This document shows, piece after piece, positions 1-8,069 of a stretch of 14,562 nt of DNA. The position numbers and the translations under genes were made by a program. How positions within the stretch are numbered: the stretch's first letter is position 1; every line of letters begins with the position of its first letter. Source of the stretch: an uncultured Bacillota bacterium. GTDB lineage: Bacteria; Bacillota; Clostridia; Peptostreptococcales; Anaerovoracaceae. Location: NCBI GenBank assembly GCA_946545145.1, contig CAMNNG010000020.1, positions 1 through 14,562 of the forward strand. Reading direction: 5' to 3'. Under the pieces are notes generated by a model, which ran no database searches, was not told the origin of the DNA, and worked only from the letters and a program-made list of their open reading frames with translations.

Positions 1-597
1 CTATTTCTTCTTGAATGAGATCTTGGGCTCCTCGCCCCTGATCATCCTCTGGATATTGCTTCTGTGTCTTATGATGACTATCGCTGCCATGATCAGGCAG
101 TACGGCAGAAACTCAGGTATCATCAGCCACGTCAGTACAGGCGCCGCTATCGCTCCTGCGATCGAGCCGGGCGATACCCTTCTCGTTATGATGACCGCCA
201 GGATGACTATACCAAGGCATCCGAATCCGAGTCCCGGATGCAGGGCCGCCAGCGCTCCGAACGCTGTCGCTACACCCTTTCCGCCCTGGAACTTCATGGC
301 TATAGGGAAGACGTGGCCGAGGAAGACGGCAAGGCACGCTATCATAGCGGCCTGCTCCCCGAGCAGATGTCCCCACAGAAGGACCATGAACGTTCCTTTC
401 AGTATATCGACGAGCAGGACTATCAGGGCCGCCTGTTTTCCCATGACTCTGAGAGTGTTGGTCGTACCCGGATTGCCGCTTCCTTCTTTTCTTATGTCTA
501 TGCCCTTCGCCTTGCCTATGATCGTCGACGGAGATATGTTGCCGACGAGATAGGATACGACGAAGACCACTACCAGCATCACGTAACTACTGGACAT
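1..597 (-). CDS. plsY: Acyl-phosphate:glycerol-3-phosphate acyltransferase PlsY
   Basis: PlsY is the integral-membrane enzyme that moves the acyl group of acyl-phosphate (made by PlsX) onto glycerol-3-phosphate to give lysophosphatidic acid. All three family motifs are visible in the 198-residue form: the GSGNPGTTNTLR block (about 39-50), GHVFPIAMKFQGGKGVAT (about 94-111) and the C-terminal RHRSNIQRMIRGEEP block (about 177-191). Hydrophobic segments at about 7-20, 56-75, 84-100, 123-138 and 160-177 fit a multi-spanning protein, and length is normal for the family. Start is uncertain: the ATG at 597 follows GAGAAGG at short spacing; a GTG at 609 and an ATG at 579 (closest to the usual N-terminus but without a visible RBS) are alternatives. 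It overlaps the der stop by 11 nt. The TAG stop occupies bases 1-3, so the gene is complete. Having plsX in the same gene string supports the assignment. Confidence 0.96.
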   Translation of the reverse strand: MSSSYVMLVVVFVVSYLVGNISPSTIIGKAKGIDIRKEGSGNPGTTNTLRVMGKQAALIVLLVDILKGTFMVLLWGHLLGEQAAMIACLAVFLGHVFPIAMKFQGGKGVATAFGALAALHPGLGFGCLGIVILAVIITRRVSPGSIAGAIAAPVLTWLMIPEFLPYCLIMAAIVIIRHRSNIQRMIRGEEPKISFKKK

Positions 598-1915
598 CGT
601 CCTTCTCACCCTTCTCTCTGAATACGAATTTTATAGATGTGCCCGAAAAACCGAACGACTCTCTGATCTTGTTCTCCAGATATCTCGAATACGAGAAGTG
701 CATCAGATCACGCGAGTTGATCTGGAAGGAGAACAGCGGCGGCTTGATGCCGATCTGAGCCGCGTAGTAGATCTTGAGCCTCTTGCCCTTGTCAGCCGGC
801 GGAGCCTTCATCATTACGGCGTCCGCGATGAGACTGTTGAGCTTTCCTGTCGGCACCCTCATTGCGTTGTTTTCGGCAGCGATCTTGGCGATGTCGATGA
901 CGTCCCTGACCCTCTGCCCCGTCTCGACCGAGATGAATATGCTCGGAGCGTACGACATGAATACGAGCTGGGAAGCCAGTTCGTCCCTGAACTTCTTCAT
1001 CGTATTCGTCTCCTTCGCTATGAGGTCCCATTTGTTGACGACCAGAACGATGCCCTTGCCCGCTTCATGCGCAAGGCCGGCTATCCTCTTGTCCTGTTCG
1101 CTTACTCCCTGGGAAGCATCTATCATCATCAGGCACACATCGCTTCTCTCGATCGCCGCGATGGCCCTGACGACGCTGTATCTTTCTATATCTTCGTAGA
1201 TCTTGCTCTTTCTTCTGATGCCGGCCGTGTCGATCAGCACGAACTTCTCGCCGTCCCTGGTGAACGGCGTGTCGATGGAGTCCCTGGTCGTTCCGGCGAT
1301 GTCGGAGACGATCAGTCTGTCCTCACCGAGGAGTTTGTTGATAAGCGAAGACTTTCCGACGTTCGGCTTTCCGATGACGGCGATCTTGATCGCTTCTTCC
1401 TCTTCTTCGCCTGCGCCCGGCGGGAAGTTCTCGGCTATGCGGTCGAGAAGGTCTCCCAGATTCAGCATGTTCGCAGCCGAGATCGGGATGGGCTCTCCAA
1501 GTCCGAGCTCGTAGAAATCGTAGAAATCATCCGGCAGGTTCTGTCCGTCTATCTTGTTGACGGCGAGGACGACCTTGCTCGCGCGCCTCCTCAGAAGCTC
1601 CGCGACTTCATGGTCCGAGTTCGTCAGACCGTCTTTTCCGTCCACCATGAACAGGACCGTATCGGCCATGTCCATCGCCATCTCGGCCTGGGCCCTCATC
1701 TGGCGGGGGATGACTTCTTCGTTCCTCGGTTCGATGCCGCCGGTGTCTATCACTGCGAAGTGAGTGCCGCACCATTCGGCTTCTGCATATATCCTGTCTC
1801 TTGTGACGCCCGGCGTGTCCTCAACTATCGACACCCTGCGTCCGACTATCTTGTTGAACAGAGTCGACTTGCCGACGTTCGGCCGTCCGACTATCGCCAC
1901 TACGGGCTTACTCAT
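587..1915 (-). CDS. der: Ribosome-assembly GTPase Der (EngA)
   Basis: Der is a tandem-GTPase factor needed for maturation of the 50S ribosomal subunit. Two complete G domains are visible: GRPNVGKST at 10-18, DTGG at 57-60 and NKID at 120-123 in the first; GKPNVGKSS at 182-190, DTAG at 229-232 and NKWD at 294-297 in the second. An acidic linker (GEEEEE, about 169-174) joins them, and a C-terminal KH-like domain (about 355-432) carries the HFSYSRYLEN signature. The 442-aa length is typical. I chose the ATG at 1915 because a GGAGGT sequence sits 8 nt upstream and the protein then begins MSKPVVAIVGRPN; an 11-codon upstream extension adds nothing conserved. The start overlaps the ftsY stop by 8 nt, and plsY overlaps the end, so translation is probably coupled on both sides. 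Confidence 0.98.
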   Translation of the reverse strand: MSKPVVAIVGRPNVGKSTLFNKIVGRRVSIVEDTPGVTRDRIYAEAEWCGTHFAVIDTGGIEPRNEEVIPRQMRAQAEMAMDMADTVLFMVDGKDGLTNSDHEVAELLRRRASKVVLAVNKIDGQNLPDDFYDFYELGLGEPIPISAANMLNLGDLLDRIAENFPPGAGEEEEEAIKIAVIGKPNVGKSSLINKLLGEDRLIVSDIAGTTRDSIDTPFTRDGEKFVLIDTAGIRRKSKIYEDIERYSVVRAIAAIERSDVCLMMIDASQGVSEQDKRIAGLAHEAGKGIVLVVNKWDLIAKETNTMKKFRDELASQLVFMSYAPSIFISVETGQRVRDVIDIAKIAAENNAMRVPTGKLNSLIADAVMMKAPPADKGKRLKIYYAAQIGIKPPLFSFQINSRDLMHFSYSRYLENKIRESFGFSGTSIKFVFREKGEKDDVQ

Positions 1916-2804
1916 CGAAAATACCTCCAATAAACTCCGCTGCCACAAACTCTCTGAGGTCTTCTATTCCCTCTCCGACGCCGACGTACTTGATCGGCAT
2001 GTCGTATTCATCAGCTATCGTTACCGCGATGCCGCCCTTGGCCGTTCCGTCGAGCTTCGTTACGACGACGCCCGTGAGGTCTGTGACCTCGCCGAACTCC
2101 TTCGTCTGCGATATCGCGTTCTTTCCTGTAGTTGCGTCGAGGACGAGGAGAGTCTCCCTGAATGCCTCGGGGAACTCGCGGTCGATGACCTTGTTCATCT
2201 TCTCGAGCTCGGCCATGAGGTTCTTCTTGTTCTGGAGCCTTCCGGCCGTGTCGACGATCAGTACGTCCGTGCCCCTCGCCTTCTGGCTCTGGACGCCGTC
2301 ATATACGACGGCCGCGGGGTCAGTGCCTTCCTGATGCGTTATGACGCCGACGCCGTTTCTCTCGCCCCAGATCTTCAGCTGCTCTCCGGCCGCCGCCCTG
2401 AAGGTGTCGGCTGCCGCGAGGACGACCGACTTGCCCTGCTTTTTGAGTTTGTAAGCGAGCTTTCCTATAGTCGTCGTCTTTCCGCCGCCGTTGATGCCGA
2501 CCATCAGCACGATCAGCGGCGTCTCATCCGAGAGCTGGTTCCTCTCGCCCTTGTCGACGAGCCTTATCATGATCTCCTTGAGGCCCTCTTTCACCTGCTC
2601 CGGCGTTCTGAGGTAATCCTTTCCGATCCTCTTTCTCAGCTCGTCTACGATCTTTATAGTTGTGTCCATCCCTATGTCGGATGTGATCAGTATTTCCTCT
2701 ATCTCATCGAGCATGTCCTCATCGACTTCGGGTCTGTCCATGAATACCTGCCCGAGTTTCTCGGCCATCTTGCCGAAAAATCCTCTTTCGCTTCTGAATG
2801 CCAT
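1908..2804 (-). CDS. ftsY: Signal recognition particle receptor FtsY
   Basis: FtsY is the SRP receptor GTPase that docks ribosome-nascent-chain-SRP complexes at the membrane and passes them to SecYEG. Of its 298 residues, about 1-90 form the helical N domain; the G domain follows with GINGGGKTT (103-111), DTFRAAAGEQL (133-143, the insertion-box region), DTAGR (185-189), TKLDGTAKGG (249-258) and GVGEGIEDL (275-283). The long acidic A domain of proteobacterial FtsY is absent, which is usual in Firmicutes; the basic N-terminus (MAFRSERGFFGKM) probably contributes to membrane contact. The ATG at 2804 lies 6 nt after AAGGAG, whose first bases belong to the smc TAA stop. The gene follows smc by 10 nt and overlaps der by 8 nt. 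Unlike the common Firmicute order, no ylxM-ffh pair follows. Confidence 0.98.
   Translation of the reverse strand: MAFRSERGFFGKMAEKLGQVFMDRPEVDEDMLDEIEEILITSDIGMDTTIKIVDELRKRIGKDYLRTPEQVKEGLKEIMIRLVDKGERNQLSDETPLIVLMVGINGGGKTTTIGKLAYKLKKQGKSVVLAAADTFRAAAGEQLKIWGERNGVGVITHQEGTDPAAVVYDGVQSQKARGTDVLIVDTAGRLQNKKNLMAELEKMNKVIDREFPEAFRETLLVLDATTGKNAISQTKEFGEVTDLTGVVVTKLDGTAKGGIAVTIADEYDMPIKYVGVGEGIEDLREFVAAEFIGGIFDE
1924..1929 (-). promoter_or_regulatory. der ribosome binding site
   Basis: The minus strand reads TTGGAGGTAT here; the GGAGG core is 8 nt upstream of the ATG at 1915. It lies inside the end of ftsY and decides the der start in favour of MSKPVVA over the longer in-frame option. Confidence 0.85.
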
Positions 2805-2810
2805 TTCCTT

Positions 2811-2816
2811 CTCCTT
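2811..2816 (-). promoter_or_regulatory. ftsY ribosome binding site embedded in the smc stop
   Basis: AAGGAG, 6 nt upstream of the ftsY ATG. Its first two bases are part of the smc TAA stop (2817-2815), so ribosomes terminating on smc finish on the ftsY initiation site, as expected for coupled translation. Confidence 0.85.
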
Positions 2817-5800
2817 ATGCTATATCCTCGGCTGCATCTTCCATGCGCAGCGAGTAGACCTTCGACACTCCGCCCTCCGGCATCGTGATTCCGTACATCA
2901 CGTCCGCGTGCTGCATCGTCTGCTTCTGGTGGGTGATCAGCGTGAACTGCACTCCCTCGAAGTCCTTGAGATATGTGCCGAATACGTCCAGGTTGCTGTC
3001 GTCGAGCGCAGCCTCGATCTCGTCGAGTATGCAGCACGGCGTCGGCTTCGTCTTGAGAACGGCGAACATCAGAGCTATCGCCGTCATCGTCTTCTCTCCG
3101 CCGGACAGCAGGTTGATGTGCTTGAGCTGCTTTCCCGGCGGCTGGGCCGTTATCTCTATCTCCGATTCGAACGGATCTGACTCGTCGGCGAGCGTTATCT
3201 TCGCGTGGCCGCCGCCGTAGAGCTCCCTGAACACTTCTTCAAAGTTCGCGACGACGCTGTCGAAGCTCTCCTTGAACCTTGCGTGTATCACTCTGTCCAT
3301 GTCGGATATGATCTTAGTAAGCTCGTTCATCGACTTTTCGATGTCCTCACGCTGCGAGGTGAGGAACTCGTATCTTTCGCTTACTGTCTTGTATTCTTCT
3401 ATCGCGCCGACGTTGACCTCGCCGATCGCCCTCAGCTCGCTCTTGATCTCTCTGTTCTCGCGGGTCGCCTGGCTGACGACGATGTCGTCCCTCTTCAGGT
3501 CGAGAGCCTGGGCGTACGAAATGTCGAACTCCTCCCAGAGCTTGTTCTTCGCGTTTTCGAGCTGGGTGTCCTGGCGGGCCTGCCTGATGTCGAGCTCGTT
3601 CTTCTGGTTGGAGAGCGCGAGGGCCTTCCTGTCGAGCTCGTCCTTTTCGGTCTGGTCCTCTTCGTTGGCCTGGGCCGCGGCTTTCCTCTCTTCAGTAAGC
3701 GAAGCGAGTTCTTCCTCGATGCTCTTCTTTTCGGTCTCCTTCTCTCCTATGATCTGGTCGTCATCGTCATGCGACGAAACGATCTTTTCTCCTTCTTCTC
3801 TGATGGCTTCGAGCTCTTTGATCTTGTGGGCCTTGTCTTCTTCGTAGGCTGCAAGCTGCGATTCGATCCTCGATACGACGGCGTCCGCCTTCGCCTTCTC
3901 GTTCTCGCATGCGCCTACTTCGAGCCTTGCGTCCGTGATCGCCGCCTGGCTCTCTTCTATGCGGGCCCTTTCTTCTTCCTGCTCCTCAGAGCCGTCTTCG
4001 ATCTCAGTCTCGAGGGCCTTAGCCTTCGCGCGAAGCTCAATGATCTCTTCTTCGAGCCTCTGAGCGCTTCCGCTCGTCTGTTCCTTTTCCTTCGATATAT
4101 CTTCGAGCTCCTTGTCCCATCTCTCGCTGGATGTTTCGAATTCATCGATCGATGAGCGCAGGATGTTGATCTCGTTGTCGTTCGCGAACGATTCGCGTTC
4201 AAGGTCGGATATGGCGGCTTCCTTCTCGGTTATGCTGCTCCTGATGCTCTCCTCTTCTTCGGCGGCCTTTTGGAGATCGGCCTCTCCCTTTGCGAGCCTG
4301 CTCTCGAGGGAAGCGATCTTTTCTTCGAGCCTTCTGATGTCGGCCTTTCTTTCGAACATGTTCGCGCTGTCATGCTTGTGGCGTCCGCCCGTGATCGAGC
4401 CTCCGGCCGTTATGACTTCGCCTTCTACAGTTACGAATTTGAATCCGCGTCCGCTCTTCTTCGACATGGCTATCGCGCTCGTCATGTCCTTCGTCACGAT
4501 GATGTTGCCGACGAGGTACTCGGCGATCTCATCGAGTTCTTCGTCGCATGAGAGCCTGTCAACGGCGTATCCCATGAAGCCGTCCATCTTTTCGAGGGCT
4601 TCGTCTTCGAGCACGCCCCTCGATCTGATCGACGATACCGGAAGGAAGGTCGCGCGTCCCTTTCTTCCCGCCTTCAGTCTTTCTATCGCCTTCTTGGCCG
4701 TATCATCGTCCCTGCATATGATGTGCTGCATCGATGCTCCGAGAGCCGTCTCCATGGCGATCTCGAAGCCCTGCTCCGCGTCGATGAGTTCGGCGACGGT
4801 ACCCATGATGCCGTCCTGTCCGCTCCTCATGACGGATCTTACAGCGTTGTTGTATCCTTCATAGTTCGCTTCCATCTCTTCGAAAGCGCGCTTTCTTTCG
4901 CCGGCCTGGCCTATGCCGAGCCTTATATCCTCGAGCTCTGCGGTGAGTTTCTTCTCCGCCTCGGCTCCGCTTTCGAGCCTGTCCTTCAGCTCATTCTTCT
5001 CGTCCTTCAGCTCGATCATCTTCCTGTTGATCTCACTGCGGCGCTTCTCCGCCTTTTCGAGATGGTCGACGCAGCCTCTGTTCGAGTCCTCGCCTGAGCC
5101 CTTTTCTTCCTCGATGTCGTTTTCTCTCTTCTCGAGGGCTGCGGCCAGGTTCTCTATGCCGGCCTTCTCCATCTCCTTCGCAGAGATGCTCTTCTGTATG
5201 TCGAAGAGTTCGTTCTTCTTGTCATCGACGCTGGTGGTCTTTTCGGCAAGGGCGGCCGTGAGCTTTTCGTGCTCTTCCGTCTTTGTCGCCAGCTCAGCCC
5301 TGAGCTTTTCGAGCTTTTCGTCCCACTCTTTTTTCTCATCGAAAAGCCGGGCAGAGTCTTCCATCTCGGAAGCGATCTTCCCGTCTATCTCTTCTATCTC
5401 TGTCCTGAGTCTTCCGGACTCGCGCTCCATCGCAGCCATCTTCTCGGCTCTGACCTGGCTGCGGCTCGTGACTTCTGAAAGTTCGTCTGTTACGAACGCG
5501 AGCTTTGAACGGCGCTCCTCTATGATATCGTCGAGCGTCTGGCGCTCCTTCAGAGATCCGCTGATCTTTTCTGAAAGCTCCTCGCGCTTCTTCGCTATGA
5601 CATCTATGTCCTTCGAAAGCTTTTCGATATCTGCGAGAACGTCCTTGTTCTTTTCTTTGATGCTCTCAATATTTCTGAGCGTCAGATTGATCTCGAGTTC
5701 TCTGTGTCTGCCTTTGAGCTCGAGGTATCTGGTCGCTTTTTCGCTGTCTTCTTTGAGTTTGCCGATGCGTCCTTCGATCTCACCGATGATGTCCGTCACG

Positions 5801-6369
5801 CGGTCCATGTTCTGTGAGGCGGAAGCGAGCTTTCTCTCGGAGTCCTGCTTCCTGCTCCTGTACATGACTATGCCGGCCGTCTCCTCGAGGATCTCCCTGA
5901 TGCTCTCGGTGTTGTTGCTGATGATGTCCGAGATCTTTCCCTGACCGATTATGGAATATCCCTCGACACCGATGCCGGTATCCATGATCAGCTCACGGAT
6001 GTCCTTCATGCGGCACTGGTTGTTGTTGATCAGGTATTCGCTCTCGCCCGAGCGGTACATCCTTCTCGTTATCGCTACCTCGTTGTAGTCGATCGCGAGC
6101 TCTCCGTCCGTATTGTCTATTACGAGGGTGACCTCAGCCATGCCCCTCGACTTTCTCGCTGCAGTGCCGGCGAAGATGACGTCTTCCATCTTGTCGCCTC
6201 TGAGCGCCTTAGCGCTCTGCGCGCCAAGCACCCAGCGGATAGCATCACAGATGTTGCTCTTGCCGCTGCCGTTCGGTCCGACGATACAGGTAATGCCCCG
6301 GTCGAACTCTATTACCGTTGGCTCCGCGAATGATTTGAATCCGTGGAGTTCAATTCGTTTGAAAAACAT
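2815..6369 (-). CDS. smc: Chromosome segregation protein SMC
   Basis: SMC is the ATPase that, as a dimer with ScpA and ScpB, loops and compacts the origin region for chromosome segregation. The 1184-residue protein has the full architecture: N-terminal ATPase half with Walker A GPNGSGKS (31-38) and Q-loop IGQGKI (141-146); a first coiled coil (about 170-500, rich in Glu, Lys and Arg); the hinge (about 515-665, ending GGSITGG at 656-662); a return coiled coil (about 670-1030); and the C-terminal half with signature LSGGEK (1088-1093), Walker B CCILDE (1112-1117) and H-loop ITH (1145-1147). I chose the ATG at 6369 because AGAGGA lies 5 nt upstream and the protein then starts MFFKRIELHGFKSF; an upstream TTG (6396) would add nine unconserved residues and overlap rnc. 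It is 10 nt after rnc and 10 nt before ftsY, the usual Firmicute neighbours. scpA and scpB are not in the window. Confidence 0.98.
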   Translation of the reverse strand: MFFKRIELHGFKSFAEPTVIEFDRGITCIVGPNGSGKSNICDAIRWVLGAQSAKALRGDKMEDVIFAGTAARKSRGMAEVTLVIDNTDGELAIDYNEVAITRRMYRSGESEYLINNNQCRMKDIRELIMDTGIGVEGYSIIGQGKISDIISNNTESIREILEETAGIVMYRSRKQDSERKLASASQNMDRVTDIIGEIEGRIGKLKEDSEKATRYLELKGRHRELEINLTLRNIESIKEKNKDVLADIEKLSKDIDVIAKKREELSEKISGSLKERQTLDDIIEERRSKLAFVTDELSEVTSRSQVRAEKMAAMERESGRLRTEIEEIDGKIASEMEDSARLFDEKKEWDEKLEKLRAELATKTEEHEKLTAALAEKTTSVDDKKNELFDIQKSISAKEMEKAGIENLAAALEKRENDIEEEKGSGEDSNRGCVDHLEKAEKRRSEINRKMIELKDEKNELKDRLESGAEAEKKLTAELEDIRLGIGQAGERKRAFEEMEANYEGYNNAVRSVMRSGQDGIMGTVAELIDAEQGFEIAMETALGASMQHIICRDDDTAKKAIERLKAGRKGRATFLPVSSIRSRGVLEDEALEKMDGFMGYAVDRLSCDEELDEIAEYLVGNIIVTKDMTSAIAMSKKSGRGFKFVTVEGEVITAGGSITGGRHKHDSANMFERKADIRRLEEKIASLESRLAKGEADLQKAAEEEESIRSSITEKEAAISDLERESFANDNEINILRSSIDEFETSSERWDKELEDISKEKEQTSGSAQRLEEEIIELRAKAKALETEIEDGSEEQEEERARIEESQAAITDARLEVGACENEKAKADAVVSRIESQLAAYEEDKAHKIKELEAIREEGEKIVSSHDDDDQIIGEKETEKKSIEEELASLTEERKAAAQANEEDQTEKDELDRKALALSNQKNELDIRQARQDTQLENAKNKLWEEFDISYAQALDLKRDDIVVSQATRENREIKSELRAIGEVNVGAIEEYKTVSERYEFLTSQREDIEKSMNELTKIISDMDRVIHARFKESFDSVVANFEEVFRELYGGGHAKITLADESDPFESEIEITAQPPGKQLKHINLLSGGEKTMTAIALMFAVLKTKPTPCCILDEIEAALDDSNLDVFGTYLKDFEGVQFTLITHQKQTMQHADVMYGITMPEGGVSKVYSLRMEDAAEDIA

Positions 6370-6379
6370 AGCGTTCCTC

Positions 6380-7063
6380 TCATTCAAGCGACTCAAGCGC
6401 CATTCCGGCGGCCTGCTGTTCCGCTTCTTTTTTGCTCTTGCCGCTGCCGCGGCCGCATTCCGACCCGTCCACTACGACCCTGACGTAGAACGTCTTGTCG
6501 TGCTCGGGTCCTTCCTCTCTCACTGTTTCATATTTGATGCTGACAGGCCCTGAAGCCTGCAGCTTTTCCTGCAGTGCGCTCTTGTGATCTTCAGGCGGCT
6601 TGCCGCTGAGGACCTTCTCTATCTTTTCGGAGAACTGCCTCTCGATGAACTTCTGAGCAGCCTCGTAGCCTCCGTCCAGAAATACCGCCGCGATGAGCGC
6701 TTCCATAGCGTTCTCGAGATTCGACACACGGCTCCTTCCGCCGTACATCTCCTCGCCGCGTCCCAGCTTCAGCTCGCTTCCTATATCGAGCCCCTGCCCT
6801 ATAGCGGCCAGCGACTTTCCCTTGACTATCATGGCGCGGTACTTCGTCATCGCGCCCTCGCTCGCCTCCGGCAGCCTGTCGAAAAGCATCTTCGCCGTTA
6901 CGGCGTCGAGTATGGCGTCGCCCAGAAACTCGAGGCGCTCGTTGCTCATGTCCGGCGTCATGTCCATATCTTTGATGTATGAACTGTGCGTCAGCGCCGT
7001 CTCGAGCAGCTCCTCGTTTTTGAAGGTATATCCCAGCTTTTCACAAAACGCTTTCCTACTCAC
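6380..7063 (-). CDS. rnc: Ribonuclease III
   Basis: RNase III cleaves double-stranded RNA, including rRNA precursors, as a dimer. The 227-aa protein has an N-terminal nuclease domain with the signature NERLEFLGDAILD (41-53) and the EGAMTKYRA segment (69-77), then a double-stranded-RNA-binding domain (about 158-227) ending GKSKKEAEQQAAGMALESL. The metal-binding acidic residues E42, E45, D49, E69 and E121 are in place. The second acidic patch reads ENAMEALIAAVFLDGG (117-132), so position 118 is Asn (codon AAC, 6712-6710) where the well-studied enzymes have Asp (D114 in E. coli, D107 in Aquifex). The start is a GTG at 7063 with GAGGAGA 9 nt upstream; it overlaps the plsX stop by 8 nt. The rnc-smc-ftsY order is the usual Firmicute one. 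Identity is firm; the effect of N118 on activity is unknown. Confidence 0.96.
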   Translation of the reverse strand: MSRKAFCEKLGYTFKNEELLETALTHSSYIKDMDMTPDMSNERLEFLGDAILDAVTAKMLFDRLPEASEGAMTKYRAMIVKGKSLAAIGQGLDIGSELKLGRGEEMYGGRSRVSNLENAMEALIAAVFLDGGYEAAQKFIERQFSEKIEKVLSGKPPEDHKSALQEKLQASGPVSIKYETVREEGPEHDKTFYVRVVVDGSECGRGSGKSKKEAEQQAAGMALESLE

Positions 7064-8069
7064 TCTCAGCGATCTCCTCTATCTCAAGGACCTGACTCTG
7101 TATGATGTCGACGACGCCTTCCTTGGCGTACGGCACCGCCTTGATTATCGAATTCATGACTCCGTTCGCGTTCGACGATCCGTGCATCTTCACGATCGGG
7201 CCTTTGACTCCGAGGATAGGCGCTCCGCCGTACTCGGAATAGTCGAATTCCTGACGCAGCTCACCGAGCTTGTTCTTCAGGAAGAGTGCTCCCACCGTCG
7301 CCTTGACTCCGGACGTGAACTTCTTCTTGATCCTTCTTGCGATGCTCATCGCAAGACCTTCCGTCAGCTTGAGTACGACGTTGCCGACGAAGCCGTCGCA
7401 GACGATGACGTCGCAGGCGTTGTTCGGAACGTCCCTTGCCTCGACATTGCCGACGAAGTTGATATCGCTCTTCTCGAGCAGGTCGTATGCCGCCTTTGTA
7501 AGCGTCGAGCCCTTGTTCTCTTCAGTTCCTATATTGACCAGGCCTACTCTCGGGGAGTCTATCCCCATGACCTTGTCCATGTATATGCTGCCCATGATTC
7601 CGAACTCGAGGAGGTTCCTCGGTTTGCACTCCGAGTTCGCGCCCGAGTCCACGAGCATCGCGACGCCCTGTCCGAGCATCGGGTATGTGCTTGCTATCGC
7701 AGGTCTGTCTATTCCGGGTATCCTTCCGAGTATGAAAAGACCTCCCGCCATCAGGGCTCCGCTGTTTCCGGCGGATATGAAAAGATCGGCTTCGCCGTTC
7801 TTGACCATATTGATGCCCTTGACGATCGACGAATCCTTCTTCGTCCTGACTGCTCTTACCGGAGCCTCTTCAGTCTCGATGACCTGGCTCGCGTCGATGA
7901 TGCTGACCCTCGACTCGTCGAAGTCGTACTTCGCGAGCTCGGCAGCGATCTCATCCTGCCTTCCTATAAGGCAAATCTCGTCGCGTATTTTCTTCGAAGC
8001 GAGCACTGCTCCTTCGACTATAGCGGCCGGAGCGTTATCTCCGCCCATTCCATCTACTATTATCCTCAA
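7056..8069 (-). CDS. plsX: Phosphate acyltransferase PlsX
   Basis: PlsX converts acyl-ACP and phosphate to acyl-phosphate, the donor used by PlsY, and so links fatty-acid synthesis to phospholipid synthesis. It is a peripheral membrane or cytoplasmic protein. The 337-aa product shows DGMGGDNAP (6-14), SAGNSGALMAGG (99-110), VGNVEARD (206-213), CDGFVGNVVLKLTEG (224-238) and YGGAPILGVKG (280-290), all family hallmarks, at normal length. The start is a TTG at 8069: a GGAGGT sits exactly 6 nt upstream and the conserved RIIVDGMGG begins at codon 2, so no other start fits. The TTG overlaps the GNAT gene's TGA by 4 nt (TTGA). The usual Firmicute fabD, fabG and acpP genes between plsX and rnc are missing; rnc starts before plsX ends. 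Confidence 0.97.
   Translation of the reverse strand: MRIIVDGMGGDNAPAAIVEGAVLASKKIRDEICLIGRQDEIAAELAKYDFDESRVSIIDASQVIETEEAPVRAVRTKKDSSIVKGINMVKNGEADLFISAGNSGALMAGGLFILGRIPGIDRPAIASTYPMLGQGVAMLVDSGANSECKPRNLLEFGIMGSIYMDKVMGIDSPRVGLVNIGTEENKGSTLTKAAYDLLEKSDINFVGNVEARDVPNNACDVIVCDGFVGNVVLKLTEGLAMSIARRIKKKFTSGVKATVGALFLKNKLGELRQEFDYSEYGGAPILGVKGPIVKMHGSSNANGVMNSIIKAVPYAKEGVVDIIQSQVLEIEEIAESE

Noticed and set aside
3500..5700. Strong pyrimidine bias and repeated ctcttc/gagctc-like words on the plus strand, suggestive of a low-complexity repeat
   Set aside because: This is the coding strand of the SMC coiled coils, rich in GAG, GAA and AAG codons read on the minus strand; no exact repeat unit is kept.
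6370..6396. A TTG start giving smc nine more residues
   Set aside because: It lies within rnc, has no better RBS and the extra residues are not conserved; MFFKRIELHGFKSF is the standard N-terminus.
7056..8069. A possible small acpP gene hidden near plsX-rnc
   Set aside because: There is no gap: rnc starts inside plsX, and no DSL-type phosphopantetheine motif occurs in any nearby frame that I can read.
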